A DNA stretch of 63,948 bases from Acidobacteriota bacterium. GTDB lineage: Bacteria > Acidobacteriota > Terriglobia > Terriglobales > SCQP01. Made by a program: the position numbers and the translations under genes. Under the pieces are notes generated by a model that saw only the letters and a program-made list of their open reading frames with translations, was not told the origin of the DNA and ran no database searches. The stretch covers positions 1 through 63,948 of the forward strand of contig JAJYIU010000024.1 of NCBI GenBank assembly GCA_021789895.1, in the 5' to 3' direction. Below, piece by piece: positions 25,634-35,590 of the stretch (the first letter of the stretch is position 1; every line of letters starts with the position of its first letter).

Positions 25634-26551
25634 TCAGGCGATGGTGGAAAAAGGTGGTGGAAACTGCCGCTCCGACAGCCATTCGACAATCGCGCTCCAG
25701 CGCATGTTGGCGGCGAGGCGTTCGGCGGGGCTGCGGAATTGGCCCTCCAGCCCGCTTTCCCAACGGATACGGCGGGCTAGATAAAGATAAAAGCATTGCG
25801 CCGCGGTTTCCGCCGTCCAGCCTAGCCGGCGGATGCTCTGCCGCCAACTGGCGGCCGTCCAGGGCCGATGCCAGAACTGTAGAAAGGATTCCAAGTCCCC
25901 GCGGCCGGAGATGGATGGCCGGCTCTCTGCTTTCAGCAACAGCGTCAGCATATCCTCCAGGGGCGGGCGGGACCCCATGCACGGCCAATCCACTACATGG
26001 ATTTTATCGCTCGTAAATAACAGGTTGCCGATCCAGAAATCGCCATGGCTGACGGTCACCGGCAGCGCGGCCGCCGGCTGATGCCGCAGCCAGTCCAGCA
26101 GGCGATGCGACAGCCGAAAGGGATCCGGATTCTGCTGCGATTGCTGCCAGTCCTGTGCGATCAATGCGGGCAAAGTAATCGGATGCGGGGGCGGCACCAG
26201 GCGCTGAAACCGCACCAGCCAATCCAGCGCCTGGCGCAGGGCGGAATGGCTGTATTCTCCCTGGCAAATCCCCGCCATTCCCTGCTGCAGCAGGCAGCAA
26301 ACGCCGTTGCTTTCCGCCCAATCCCAGCCCTGAGGAATGCCCAGCGGTTCAGCCCAGGGTTGCAGATAAGCCAGCGCATCGCGTTCCTGGCGCAGCAACT
26401 GATGGCCGGTCTCGTGATGGCTGAGCTTGGCGATCCACAGCGGGGTGGGCGAGTGGCCGAAGCAGGCGATCAAGGCCATTTGCGTGCCGGTCACCAGCCG
26501 GAGCATCCGGCCGCCGGTCAGCCGCTGCCAGCGCCGCACGCAATCATGCAT
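25634..26551 (-). CDS. Aminoglycoside-phosphotransferase-like small-molecule kinase
   Basis: The product is 305 residues. The phosphotransferase (APH/choline kinase) core shows TPLWIAKLSHHETGHQLLRQERDAL (ATP-binding Lys), the Brenner motif VSHGDFWIGNLLF (catalytic Asp, Asn) and the metal-binding Asp in IHVVDWPCMGSRPPLED. Family members phosphorylate hydroxyl groups of sugars, choline or antibiotics; the substrate is not predictable. The start overlaps the end of the methyltransferase gene by 8 bases, so both probably modify one metabolite or surface glycan. Resistance is not implied. Confidence 0.78.
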   Translation of the reverse strand: MHDCVRRWQRLTGGRMLRLVTGTQMALIACFGHSPTPLWIAKLSHHETGHQLLRQERDALAYLQPWAEPLGIPQGWDWAESNGVCCLLQQGMAGICQGEYSHSALRQALDWLVRFQRLVPPPHPITLPALIAQDWQQSQQNPDPFRLSHRLLDWLRHQPAAALPVTVSHGDFWIGNLLFTSDKIHVVDWPCMGSRPPLEDMLTLLLKAESRPSISGRGDLESFLQFWHRPWTAASWRQSIRRLGWTAETAAQCFYLYLARRIRWESGLEGQFRSPAERLAANMRWSAIVEWLSERQFPPPFSTIA

Positions 26552-27692
26552 CGGCGGACTCCAGCAGAAACAGGAAATCCGCGCCGAACAGCCGCCACAG
26601 CCACTCCCGGCCCAGTTGCCGCTTGAGCCACTGCCGCCAGGGCGCGCCGCGGTGAAGGTTATGCCGGCGCAGCGCGTATCGGATCACATCCTGCTGCAGC
26701 GGCAGAATCTCCTGCGGGTTGTTGTACCCGCTGGGACACAGCCAGGTTTCGCGGCAGCGCAGCCCGGCGGCGCGAAACAGCCGCTGATAGCCGTAATAGG
26801 AATAGGTGTAAGTTCGATAGCCGACGTTCTGCCGCGAACGATACAAAAAGCTGTTGCCGGCGACGATCCAGCGGGCCAGAAAACGGGGCATCAGGCTGGT
26901 GTAGCGCAGGCCGCTATGATCAATCGAGCCCCGCAATTCCGGCCAGCCGAAGCGGTTTTCAATCGCAAGATAGATGGCGCCGCCGGAACGCAGCAGCCGG
27001 CGCATTGAAATCAAAAAATCAAGCTGCGCCCGGCGGGGCGGGATCTCCGGCTGCCAAACGCCCACCCATTCGAGCACTCCGTTCAGGACAATGCCATCGA
27101 ACTGCTTCGGAGCGAGGCTGGACCGGGGAAGAGCAGCTCGCACCGACAGCAAGTGCGACAAGCCATCCTGATGCGCCCGCAAATCCACAAAGCGCGCTCG
27201 TTCCTCCACTCCTTCCAGCGCGAACACGCAATATTCGCGCGCCAGCCCGGCGCTAATGGCTCCCAACCCGCTGCCGACTTCGAGAATGCGGCTGCCCGGC
27301 GGCCAAGGCATCAAATCCATGAACGCGCCGCGCTCGGATTGCTCCACGTAAGCATGCAGCGAAGGCGGAAAACAACAGCGTACTGCATGCCGCCAGCCTT
27401 CGCGCTGCGCCATCTGCAGAGCCAGCAGCATCTGCGGCTGTTCGATTTCGCCCCAATAGGGCAAGGCCGGGCCCAGGCGCAGCAGTGTTCCCTCAAATTC
27501 TCCCAACTGCCGGCCGCATTCGCAGCCGATCGGCCGGCGAGCGGCCATGCCCGCCTCCGAGCCGGCTTTGGAGAGCGGCGGAAAAACGGCATTCACCCTG
27601 CGCCCGCACTCGCAAGCTAAAGCCAATTGACGCGCGGGGTCGGGCGCGAACGCAGCGGATGAACGGCCCAGGTCGGAGGTGGCAGTGCTCAT
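26544..27692 (-). CDS. SAM-dependent methyltransferase with N-terminal double CECG motif
   Basis: The product is 382 residues from the ATG at 27692. Two identical CECGR motifs (Cys27/Cys29 and Cys57/Cys59) suggest a small zinc-binding module before the enzyme. The methyltransferase domain starts near residue 130 with SRILEVGSGLGAISAGLAREY, FALEGVEERARFV, FDGIVLNGVLEWVGVW and LLRSGGAIYLAIENRFG. The C-terminal region (SYYGYQRLFRAAGLRCRETW) is typical of small-molecule or glycan methyltransferases. It overlaps the kinase gene that follows. Role unknown. Confidence 0.75.
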   Translation of the reverse strand: MSTATSDLGRSSAAFAPDPARQLALACECGRRVNAVFPPLSKAGSEAGMAARRPIGCECGRQLGEFEGTLLRLGPALPYWGEIEQPQMLLALQMAQREGWRHAVRCCFPPSLHAYVEQSERGAFMDLMPWPPGSRILEVGSGLGAISAGLAREYCVFALEGVEERARFVDLRAHQDGLSHLLSVRAALPRSSLAPKQFDGIVLNGVLEWVGVWQPEIPPRRAQLDFLISMRRLLRSGGAIYLAIENRFGWPELRGSIDHSGLRYTSLMPRFLARWIVAGNSFLYRSRQNVGYRTYTYSYYGYQRLFRAAGLRCRETWLCPSGYNNPQEILPLQQDVIRYALRRHNLHRGAPWRQWLKRQLGREWLWRLFGADFLFLLESADA

Positions 27693-27831
27693 GCAAACCA
27701 ATTGCGCGGGCTGCCGACCTGTGGCCGCGCCCGAAAATCCACACGGTAATATTGCGCTTAGTTGGAGGCGGCTTCTCCGGCCGGGGCCGCCCTGCAATGA
27801 GTTTGCCGGCTGAAATTAAACCGAAGGTAGG

Positions 27832-27855
27832 AAAAAATCCGCGGCGCAATGCGCC
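27832..27855 (-). terminator. Possible terminator after leuD
   Basis: On the minus strand a short hairpin (arms GGCGC and GCGCC, loop ATT, 27843-27855) is followed within 6 bases by a run of six T. It lies 18 bases after the leuD stop. The stem is short but GC-rich. Confidence 0.5.
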
Positions 27856-27872
27856 ATTCCAGCCATCAGCGA

Positions 27873-28469
27873 TCAATGCCCGGCTCTGGAACTTTCGTAG
27901 GAGGCGATCTCGTCCGCGTGCTGCAGCGTCAAGGCAATGGCGTCCAAGCCGTCCAGCAGGCATTGCTTCTGATACCCATCCAACTCGAAATGAAATTTCC
28001 GCCCGCCTCCGGCGGGGCCTACCTGCTGCCGTTCCAGATCGATTTCGATCTGCGCGCCCGGCGCGGCGCTCACCGCCTGGAACAGGCTATCTACCTCGTC
28101 GCCGGGCAGGCAGATTGGCAGCATGCCGTTTTGCAGGCAATTGTTAAAGAAAATATCGGCAAAGGAAGGCGCGATCAGGGCGCGGATGCCGAAATCCTTC
28201 AGCGCCCAGGGGGCATGCTCGCGCGAGCTGCCGCAGCCGAAATTTTCCCGCGCCAGCAGGATTCCGGCGCCACGGTACTCCGGACGGTTGAGCGCGAATT
28301 CCGGATTGGGCGAGCCGTCTGGCAGATAGCGCCAGTCGAAAAACAATCCCCGGCCCAGGCCCGAGCGCAGCACGCTTTTTAAAAACTGCTTGGGAATGAT
28401 CTGGTCGGTATCCACATTGGCCCGGTCCAGGGGAACGGCGACGGCGGTAAGTTGGCGGAAGGGTTCCAT
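27873..28469 (-). CDS. leuD: 3-isopropylmalate dehydratase small subunit
   Basis: LeuD pairs with LeuC to isomerise 2-isopropylmalate to 3-isopropylmalate in leucine synthesis. The product is 198 residues. Landmarks are [58 protein letters not shown] and [21 protein letters not shown]. It is encoded 6 bases after leuC on the same strand. Confidence 0.97.
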   Translation of the reverse strand: MEPFRQLTAVAVPLDRANVDTDQIIPKQFLKSVLRSGLGRGLFFDWRYLPDGSPNPEFALNRPEYRGAGILLARENFGCGSSREHAPWALKDFGIRALIAPSFADIFFNNCLQNGMLPICLPGDEVDSLFQAVSAAPGAQIEIDLERQQVGPAGGGRKFHFELDGYQKQCLLDGLDAIALTLQHADEIASYESSRAGH

Positions 28470-28475
28470 ATCAAC

Positions 28476-29879
28476 TCAATGCGGCCACTCGCGCACATCC
28501 ACGAAGTGGCCGGCGATGGCGGCGGCGGCGGCCATGGCCGGGCTGACCAGGTGCGTGCGTCCCAGCCGGCCTTGCCGGCCTTCGAAGTTGCGATTGCTGG
28601 TTGAGGCGCAGCGCTCGCCCGGTTGCAGGATGTCGGGATTCATGCCCAGGCACATGCTGCAGCCGGATTCTCTCCACTCAAAGCCGGCGGCGCGAAAAAT
28701 TTTATCCAAGCCGCGTTTTTCCGCTTCCGCCTTGACCTGGCGCGAGCCGGGGACGACCATGGCGCGCACTCCTGCTGCGACCTTGCGGCCGGCGGCGTAG
28801 CGGGCGGCGGTTTCCAGGTCGCTGAGACGGGAATTCGTGCAGGAACCGATAAAGACGCGATCAATGGCGAGGCCGCGCAGCGGCGTGCCCGGCCGCAGGC
28901 CCATATACTCCAGCGCCAGTTCGGCCGAGCGGCGGGCAACCGGATCGTGGTACTCCGACGGGTTCGGGACCGTGCCGGTAATCGAGGTCACCATGCCGGG
29001 ATTCGTTCCCCAACTGACCTGCGGCGCTATCTGTTCTGCGCGGAACGCCACCTGGCGATCGAACTCCGCGTCCGGATCGCCGGCCAGGCTTTCCCAATCC
29101 GCCACGGCGCGGTCAAAGGCGGCGCCCTGGGGGGCTTTCGGCCGGCCTTTCAGCCAGGCATAAGTGGCGCCATCGGGGGCAATCATGCCGGCCCGCCCTC
29201 CCGCTTCGATGGACATGTTGCAGACCGTCATGCGTTCTTCCATCGAGAGCGCGCGAACCGCCGTGCCGGCGTATTCGATGACGCATCCGGTCGCGCCCCC
29301 GACGCCGATCTGGCCAATGATATAGAGGATCAGGTCTTTCGCGGAAACGCCCTCTGGCAGGTGGCCTTCGACCCGGATTTGCATGGTTTTCGGCCGCCGC
29401 TGCCAAAGGCATTGGGTAGCCAGCACATGCTCGACTTCGCTGGTGCCGATGCCAAAAGCGAGCGCCCCCAGCGCGCCATGCGTGGCGGTATGGCTGTCGC
29501 CGCAGACAATCGTCATGCCGGGCTGCGTCAGGCCCAGTTCCGGCCCGATGACGTGCACGATCCCCTGATGCGGGCTGTCGAGGTCATACAGCGTGATGCC
29601 GAATTCCCGGCAATTGGCGGCCAGCACCTCGATCTGCCGGGCGGAATTGGGGTCTTGGATCTGAAAAGGCCGCGGGTCCGTCGGCACATTGTGATCCATG
29701 GTGGCGTAGGTGCGTTCCGGACGGCGCACCCGGCGCCCGGCGGCGCGCAAAGCTTCGAAGGCTTGCGGCGAGGTCACTTCATGCACCAGGTGCAGATCGA
29801 TATACAGCAGCGCGGGCCGGCCCGCTTCTTCCCGCACCCGATGCTGCTCCCAGATTTTGTCGAACAGCGTCTTTCCCAT
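28476..29879 (-). CDS. leuC: 3-isopropylmalate dehydratase large subunit
   Basis: LeuC is the 4Fe-4S aconitase-family subunit of isopropylmalate isomerase. The product is 467 residues from the ATG at 29879 (a TTG two codons earlier is possible). Landmarks are [87 protein letters not shown] with one cluster Cys, and GCSMCLGMN with the other two. It forms leuCD with the next gene. The divergent neighbour is the sigma-54-promoted beta-barrel gene. Confidence 0.97.
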   Translation of the reverse strand: MGKTLFDKIWEQHRVREEAGRPALLYIDLHLVHEVTSPQAFEALRAAGRRVRRPERTYATMDHNVPTDPRPFQIQDPNSARQIEVLAANCREFGITLYDLDSPHQGIVHVIGPELGLTQPGMTIVCGDSHTATHGALGALAFGIGTSEVEHVLATQCLWQRRPKTMQIRVEGHLPEGVSAKDLILYIIGQIGVGGATGCVIEYAGTAVRALSMEERMTVCNMSIEAGGRAGMIAPDGATYAWLKGRPKAPQGAAFDRAVADWESLAGDPDAEFDRQVAFRAEQIAPQVSWGTNPGMVTSITGTVPNPSEYHDPVARRSAELALEYMGLRPGTPLRGLAIDRVFIGSCTNSRLSDLETAARYAAGRKVAAGVRAMVVPGSRQVKAEAEKRGLDKIFRAAGFEWRESGCSMCLGMNPDILQPGERCASTSNRNFEGRQGRLGRTHLVSPAMAAAAAIAGHFVDVREWPH

Positions 29880-29909
29880 GAACAAGCTATTTTACCAGCA
29901 GCCTGCCTC

Positions 29910-29975
29910 TGCAATTTTGTGCATGCCGGGCGGGAATTATTACCTCCGCACCTGGCGGCTGTGCAGCATTTTGCA
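29910..29975 (+). promoter_or_regulatory. Two TGCA-N6-TGCA sites upstream of a sigma-54 promoter, candidate activator sites
   Basis: Copies at 29910-29923 and 29962-29975 share the form TGCA-N6-TGCA and a TTTT core. They are spaced 52 bp start to start, almost exactly five helical turns. Their centres lie about 94 and 41 bp upstream of the GG of the -24 element. This is where sigma-54 enhancer-binding proteins usually bind, but the binding protein is not known. Confidence 0.45.
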
Positions 29976-30008
29976 GCTATAAGTGCTTGAATACCGGGAA
30001 TCTGCAAC

Positions 30009-30024
30009 TGGCACGCCGATTGCA
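30009..30024 (+). promoter_or_regulatory. Sigma-54 (RpoN) -24/-12 promoter of the beta-barrel gene
   Basis: TGGCACGCCGATTGCA matches the sigma-54 consensus TGGCACG-N4-TTGCA at every fixed position, with GG at 30010-30011 and GC at 30022-30023 in correct spacing. The predicted start near 30035 would give a leader of about 33 nt containing a GGAG ribosome site ahead of the ATG at 30069. Confidence 0.8.
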
Positions 30025-30068
30025 CTCCCCACCGGTTATTTCACGAATCCCCCTCTGGAGAGCGAAGC

Positions 30069-30551
30069 ATGCACTGGCGAAAAAACAGGAAATTCAGCAT
30101 CTTCGGGTTCGGACTGCCGGCGGCGCTGTTGCTGCTGGCCCTGAGCGGCGAGCCATGCTTGGCGCAACACGCGAACAACTGGACGCTATTTGGCGGCGCG
30201 CTGCTCAGCAGCCCTTCCGGCTTTGTTCTCGGCGGAGGCTTGGGCCTGCACGTCACCCCCAACGTATATTTTGAGCCGACGCTGGCGCTGGGACGTAAAG
30301 ACAGCCATGGGCTGTTTTCGCTGGATGGCAGCTTTGAATACGTGTTTCACCTCTCCGACACCCGCATCCGGCCCTACGTGTTGGGGGGCGTGGGGCTGGC
30401 GCAGATCGGCGGCGACACCCACGGCTCGCCGATTATCGGCGTGGGCGCCTTCTTTCCGCTCGCAAGCGGCGGCATATCCATCCGGCCCGAAGTGCGCGTC
30501 GCCGGCGACGGCTTGAGCCGCTTCACCATTGGCATCAGCAAAAGCTTCTAA
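30069..30551 (+). CDS. Small outer-membrane beta-barrel protein
   Basis: The product is 160 residues with a signal peptide (about 1-32, ending PCLAQ) and then alternating hydrophobic/polar strands rich in Gly and aromatic residues (NNWTLFGGALLSS, FVLGGGLGLHVTPNVYFEPTL, PYVLGGVGLAQIGG). It ends in Phe after FTIGISKSF, the usual signal for insertion by the BAM complex. Length and pattern suit an eight-stranded barrel. The GGAGAG ribosome site lies 8 bases before the ATG. Transcription should depend on RpoN. Function is unknown. Confidence 0.75.
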   Translation: MHWRKNRKFSIFGFGLPAALLLLALSGEPCLAQHANNWTLFGGALLSSPSGFVLGGGLGLHVTPNVYFEPTLALGRKDSHGLFSLDGSFEYVFHLSDTRIRPYVLGGVGLAQIGGDTHGSPIIGVGAFFPLASGGISIRPEVRVAGDGLSRFTIGISKSF

Positions 30552-30587
30552 GCGCGTTCCGCTTCGCCGCCGGCCAATGACGGTAAG

Positions 30588-31880
30588 ATGATTCAGGCGC
30601 GGCTCGCCGCGAAGAAAGCGGCAGTTCTGGAACGTGTGGTCATCACCGGAATGGGCGCGGTCAGCCCCAATGGCATCGGGCGCGAGGCTTTTTGGGCCGC
30701 GACGCGGCAGGGGCAAAGCGGCGTGCGCCGCATTGATCCCCTGCTGCCGGCCGACCTCAACGTCCGCATCGGCGGTTTTGCCGCGAATTTCGATCCGCTG
30801 CGCCACATGGAAGAACGCGATCTGGCGCACGTCGGCCGGGTGGTGCCGCTGGCGTTGGCGGCGGCCGGCGAAGCCATCGCCGACGCCGGCTTCGAGCCGG
30901 AGCGCTTCTCCCTGGCCCAGCGGCGGGATTGGGGCGTGGTGCTGGGCAGCGGCGGGGGAGCGCTGGCCTTTGTGGAAGAACAGTTCTCGACTTACTTCAG
31001 CGGCCACGAACGCCGCTGCAGCGTCTATACCATTCCCTCCGCCACGCCCGGCACGCTGGCCAGCGAAATCTCCATGCGTTTCGGCTTGCGCGGTTGCAGC
31101 CACCTGATCTCCACCGGCTGCACTTCCTCCACCGATGCGTTGGGCTATGCCCGCCTGGCCATCGCCACCGGCCGGCTGGGACACGCGCTCGCGGGCGGAG
31201 CCGATGCCCCGCTGGCCCCGCTGATTATCCGCGCCTTCGCCTTGATGAAGATTCTGACCACCTCGTGGAGCCAGCAGCCGGAGAAAGCTTCCCGCCCGTT
31301 TTCCGCCGACCGCGACGGCTTCGTGCTGGGCGAAGGCGCCTGGATGTTCGTGCTGGAAAGCCTGGCGAATGCCCGCGCCCGCGGGGCGCGCATCTACGCC
31401 GAAATCGCCGGCTACGGATCCACCTGCGAAGCCTATCACCGCGTCCGCCTGGAAGAATCCGGCGAAGAGCCCGCGCGCGCCATGCAACTGGCCCTGGCCG
31501 AAGCCGGCATCGAGCCGCAACGGCTCGATTACGTCAATCTGCACGGCACTTCCACCGTGCTCAACGATCGCATCGAAACCCGGGCGCTGAAGCTGGCGCT
31601 GGGACGCCAGGCCTATCGCGTGCCCGCCTCGGCTTTGAAATCCCTGATCGGACACCCGCAAGGCGCCTCCGGCGCCGCCGGCGTCGCCGCCAGCCTGCTG
31701 GCCATGCGCGACGGCTGGCTGCCGCCGACGCTGAACCTGGAAACCCCCGATCCGGAATGCGACCTCGACTATGTCCCGGTGCACGGCCGCGCCCAGGCCG
31801 TGGGCCATGCCCTGTGCAACTGCATCGGCTTCGGCTCGAAAAACTCGGCGCTGGTGCTGTCGCAGCTCGCCGCGGCTTGA
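30588..31880 (+). CDS. Beta-ketoacyl-ACP synthase, FabF-like
   Basis: The enzyme family performs Claisen condensation of malonyl-ACP with acyl-ACP. The product is 430 residues. The core begins ERVVITGMGAVSPNGIG near residue 16, the nucleophile is Cys178 in STGCTSSTDALGYA, and the two histidines are in YVNLHGTSTVLNDRIE and LKSLIGHPQGASGAAG. The Cys-His-His triad is complete. It follows the barrel gene and precedes a LarA-like gene, not other fatty-acid genes, so a specialised role is possible; housekeeping FabF is not excluded. Confidence 0.87.
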   Translation: MIQARLAAKKAAVLERVVITGMGAVSPNGIGREAFWAATRQGQSGVRRIDPLLPADLNVRIGGFAANFDPLRHMEERDLAHVGRVVPLALAAAGEAIADAGFEPERFSLAQRRDWGVVLGSGGGALAFVEEQFSTYFSGHERRCSVYTIPSATPGTLASEISMRFGLRGCSHLISTGCTSSTDALGYARLAIATGRLGHALAGGADAPLAPLIIRAFALMKILTTSWSQQPEKASRPFSADRDGFVLGEGAWMFVLESLANARARGARIYAEIAGYGSTCEAYHRVRLEESGEEPARAMQLALAEAGIEPQRLDYVNLHGTSTVLNDRIETRALKLALGRQAYRVPASALKSLIGHPQGASGAAGVAASLLAMRDGWLPPTLNLETPDPECDLDYVPVHGRAQAVGHALCNCIGFGSKNSALVLSQLAAA

Positions 31881-31941
31881 AGCCCCGCCCGCGCGCCGAC
31901 GTACACTGGGGTTTTGCCGTTGGTGGAGTCGAGATTGTCCC

Positions 31942-33246
31942 ATGCCCTGGTTCATCCATGAAGAAGAGAGCATCGCGCCGGCGACGCTCGATCGCTTAAC
32001 CGCCCGCCTGCTGCAGCAAGCCGCCGAGCGGTTTCATCGCCGGCCGCGCCGCGCTCTGCTGCTGCCGCCGGATTTGACCCGCGCCCACAGCGGCGCGGGT
32101 GAGCTGACCGCCGCGCTCTTTCGCCAGCTCGGCGAAAGCTGCGACACCCACGTCATGCCCACTCTGGGCCAGCACCGGCCGCATACCGCGAAAGAAAATC
32201 GCCGCATGTTCGGCGAAATTCCCCATGCCCGCATCCACGCCCACGACTGGCGCGGCGGGGTGCGCCGCCTGGGCGCGGTGCCCGCCGCCCGCGTGGCCGA
32301 ATGGAGCCAGGGGCGCGCCGACTGGGAGATCCCAATCGATCTCAACCGCATGGTCGTAGATGAGCCCTGGGACCTGATCGTTCACATCGGGCACGTGGTG
32401 CCGCACGAAGTGCTGGGCTTCGCCAGCCACAATAAGAACTACTTCATCGGCGTCGGCGGCAAAGAAACGCTTTGCGCTTCGCACATGGCCGCCGCCGCCT
32501 GGGGCATCGAGAACAACCTTGGCCGGCTGGTGACCCCGCTGCGCGCCTGCTTCAACTGGGCGGAGGAACAATACCTCTCGCACCTGCCCGACGTGTACTT
32601 GCTGATCGTCATGCGCGTCCAGCCCGACGGCGCGCCGGTAACCTGCGGCATCTATGTGGGCGACGATCTGGAAACCTACCTGGCCGCCGCCCGCGCCAGC
32701 CGCCGCTGGAACATCCACCGGCTCGATCAGCCGCTGCCGCGCGTGGTGGCCTACATGCAGCCGGATGAATATCGCAGCACCTGGGTGGCGAACAAAGCCA
32801 TCTACCGCACGCGCATGGCCCTGGCGCAGGGAGGCGAGTTGCTGGTGCTGGCTCCGGGCGTGGAGCGCTTTGGCGAACAGCCCGAAGTGGATGCGCTGAT
32901 TCGCCGCTATGGCTACTGCGGAACGCCGCGCGTGCTGGAACTCTATCGCCGCAATGCCGACTTGCGCGACCTCGGCCATGCCGCCGCCCACCTGATGAAC
33001 GGCTCCTCGGAAGGGCGGTTCACCATCCGCTACGCCGCCGGCGGCCTCAGCCAGGCCGAGATCGAAGGCGTCAATTTTGCCTGGGCCGAGGCCCAAACCG
33101 CCATGCAGCGCTACCACCCCGGCCGGCTCCCGCCCGGCTTGCAGCGCTGGCCGGACGGCGAAACCGCTTATTTTGTCCATAGCCCCTCGCTGGGTTTGTG
33201 GGCCGCCGCCGATCGCCTGCCGGAGGAAGAAGCCGCTTCCGTCTGA
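31942..33246 (+). CDS. LarA-family (lactate racemase-like, DUF2088) protein
   Basis: The product is 434 residues from the ATG at 31942, preceded by a weak GA-rich site. LarA-type enzymes use the nickel-pincer nucleotide cofactor to racemise or epimerise hydroxyacids. Visible family pieces are LLPPDLTRAHSG, THVMPTLGQHRPHTAKEN, LIVHIGHVVPHEVLGFASHNKNYFIGVGGKET (His and the cofactor-tethering Lys region) and ASHM. The Lys region differs from the SGGRK form of true LarA, so the substrate is probably not lactate. Genes for cofactor synthesis (larB, larC, larE) are absent from the window. Confidence 0.72.
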   Translation: MPWFIHEEESIAPATLDRLTARLLQQAAERFHRRPRRALLLPPDLTRAHSGAGELTAALFRQLGESCDTHVMPTLGQHRPHTAKENRRMFGEIPHARIHAHDWRGGVRRLGAVPAARVAEWSQGRADWEIPIDLNRMVVDEPWDLIVHIGHVVPHEVLGFASHNKNYFIGVGGKETLCASHMAAAAWGIENNLGRLVTPLRACFNWAEEQYLSHLPDVYLLIVMRVQPDGAPVTCGIYVGDDLETYLAAARASRRWNIHRLDQPLPRVVAYMQPDEYRSTWVANKAIYRTRMALAQGGELLVLAPGVERFGEQPEVDALIRRYGYCGTPRVLELYRRNADLRDLGHAAAHLMNGSSEGRFTIRYAAGGLSQAEIEGVNFAWAEAQTAMQRYHPGRLPPGLQRWPDGETAYFVHSPSLGLWAAADRLPEEEAASV

Positions 33247-33358
33247 ACCGCGCCAGCGATCGGGGGCCGGCTGACCGCTCGGTCGCTTCCTTCCGCCTGC
33301 GGCGGCGCCGCCTTGCCCGCGCTGGGCGGCTTGCATAAACTCGAATCAGAGGCCGCGC

Positions 33359-35110
33359 ATGCCGATAAAATCCGCCCCGGAGTCGTCCAACCAGACTGCA
33401 CCGCCGGATCGCCGCCCGGCCGCCGGCGGCGCGGAGCCGGCTTCGCCGCCCCGCCCGGTCAGCCCCGCCGAGGCCGCCTGGGAACGGGATACGCTGGCCC
33501 CGGCGCTGGAACAAACTCCCGAGCGCGATTGGGATTTCACCACCCTTAGCAGCCTTCCCATCCGCCGTCTCTACACCGCCGCCGATCTTCCTCCCGGCTT
33601 CGATTTCGAGCGCGAGACCGGCTTTCCCGGCGCGCCGCCTTATGTGCGCGGCATCCATCCCACGCTCTACCGCGGGCGGTTGTGGACGATGCGGCAGTTT
33701 TCCGGCTTTGCCACCGCGGAAGAAACCAACGAGCGTTACCGCTACCTGCTGAGCCAGGGCCAGACCGGGCTCTCGGTGGCCTTCGATCTGCCCACCCTGA
33801 TGGGCTACGACAGCGACCATCCGCTCAGCGAAGGCGAGGTGGGCAAATGCGGCGTGGCGATCGATTCGCTGGCGGATATGGAGCGCCTGTTCGCCGGCAT
33901 CCGGCTCGATCAGGTCACCGTCTCGATGACCATCAATGCGCCGGCCGCCGCCATCTGGGCGATGTACCTGGTGGCGGCCGAAAAGCAGGGGCTGGATCTG
34001 CGCCGCCTTTCCGGCACGCTCCAGAACGACATTCTCAAGGAGTACATTGCGCAAAAGGAATACATCTATCCGCCCGCGCCCTCGATGCGCCTGGTGGTGG
34101 ATACGATCGAGTTTGCCGCCCGCCAGACGCCCCGCTTCAACCCGATTTCCATCAGCGGCTATCACATCCGCGAAGCCGGCTCGACCGCGCTGCAGGAACT
34201 GGCGTTCACGCTCCGCGACGGCATGGAATACGTGGAATGGACGCTCCGCCGCGGCCTGGCGGTGGATGAGTTTGCGCCCCAGCTTTCGTTCTTCTTCAAT
34301 GCCCACAGCGATTTTTTCGAGGAGATCGCCAAATACCGCGCCGCGCGCAAGCTCTGGTATCGGGTCATGACCGAGCGCTACGGCGCCCGGCTGGCGCGCA
34401 GCGCCCGCCTGCGCTTCCATACCCAGACCGCGGGCGTTTCGCTGACCGCGCAGCAGCCCTATAACAACGTGGCGCGGGTGGCGCTCCAGGCGCTGGCCGC
34501 GGTGCTGGGCGGCACCCAATCGCTGCATACCAACTCGCTGGATGAGGCGCTGGCGCTGCCCACCGCCGAGGCCGCCACCATCGCCCTGCGCACGCAGCAG
34601 ATTCTGGCCTACGAAACCGGCGTGACCAACACCGTCGATCCGCTCGGCGGCTCCTTTTTCGTCGAGCGGCTGACGCTCGATCTGGCCGCGGGCGCGGAAG
34701 CTTACTTCCGCCGGATTGATGATCTGGGCGGCATGGTGGCGGCGGTCGAGCGCGGCTTTCCGCAGCGCGAAATCGCCGATGCCGCCTACCAGTATCAATG
34801 CGCCCTGGAGCGGCGGCGCAAGGTGATGGTGGGCGTCAACGAGTTCGCCACCGAAGAACAGCCGCTGGAAACGCTCTACATTGACGAGCGCGTGCGCGCC
34901 CGGCAGGCGGAGCGCCTGCGCCGGCTGCGCGCCGAGCGCGACGGGGGCGCGGTCGAGCGCGCGCTGGCGGCGCTGCGCCGCGCCGCCGGGGGCGAAACCA
35001 ACACCATGCCGGCGCTGCTCGATTGCGTGCGCGCCTATGCCACCCTGGGCGAAATTTCCGAGGCGCTGCGCTCCGTCTTCGGCGGCTATACCGAAACCAG
35101 CATCACCTGA
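33359..35110 (+). CDS. B12-dependent acyl-CoA mutase large subunit, isobutyryl-CoA mutase-like
   Basis: The product is 583 residues, a TIM-barrel mutase subunit without its own B12 domain. An AGAGG ribosome site precedes the ATG. Overall it resembles methylmalonyl-CoA mutase ([80 protein letters not shown]). Two pocket residues differ: the Tyr89 position is Phe114 ([13 protein letters not shown]) and the Arg207 position is Gln232 ([13 protein letters not shown]). Phe plus Gln is the published signature of isobutyryl-CoA mutase; their spacing (118) equals that in methylmalonyl-CoA mutase. An automatic methylmalonyl-CoA mutase label would probably be wrong on substrate. Confidence 0.82.
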   Translation: MPIKSAPESSNQTAPPDRRPAAGGAEPASPPRPVSPAEAAWERDTLAPALEQTPERDWDFTTLSSLPIRRLYTAADLPPGFDFERETGFPGAPPYVRGIHPTLYRGRLWTMRQFSGFATAEETNERYRYLLSQGQTGLSVAFDLPTLMGYDSDHPLSEGEVGKCGVAIDSLADMERLFAGIRLDQVTVSMTINAPAAAIWAMYLVAAEKQGLDLRRLSGTLQNDILKEYIAQKEYIYPPAPSMRLVVDTIEFAARQTPRFNPISISGYHIREAGSTALQELAFTLRDGMEYVEWTLRRGLAVDEFAPQLSFFFNAHSDFFEEIAKYRAARKLWYRVMTERYGARLARSARLRFHTQTAGVSLTAQQPYNNVARVALQALAAVLGGTQSLHTNSLDEALALPTAEAATIALRTQQILAYETGVTNTVDPLGGSFFVERLTLDLAAGAEAYFRRIDDLGGMVAAVERGFPQREIADAAYQYQCALERRRKVMVGVNEFATEEQPLETLYIDERVRARQAERLRRLRAERDGGAVERALAALRRAAGGETNTMPALLDCVRAYATLGEISEALRSVFGGYTETSIT

Positions 35111-35150
35111 AGCGGCCGCGGCGGCCGGCGCGGCGGCCGGATCGGGGATA

Positions 35151-35576
<426 letters not shown>

Positions 35577-35590
35577 AAACCGCTATCCCC

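Noticed and set aside
25634-26551. Aminoglycoside resistance gene
   Set aside because: Only the general phosphotransferase fold is visible, and the overlap with a methyltransferase gene suggests a metabolic role.
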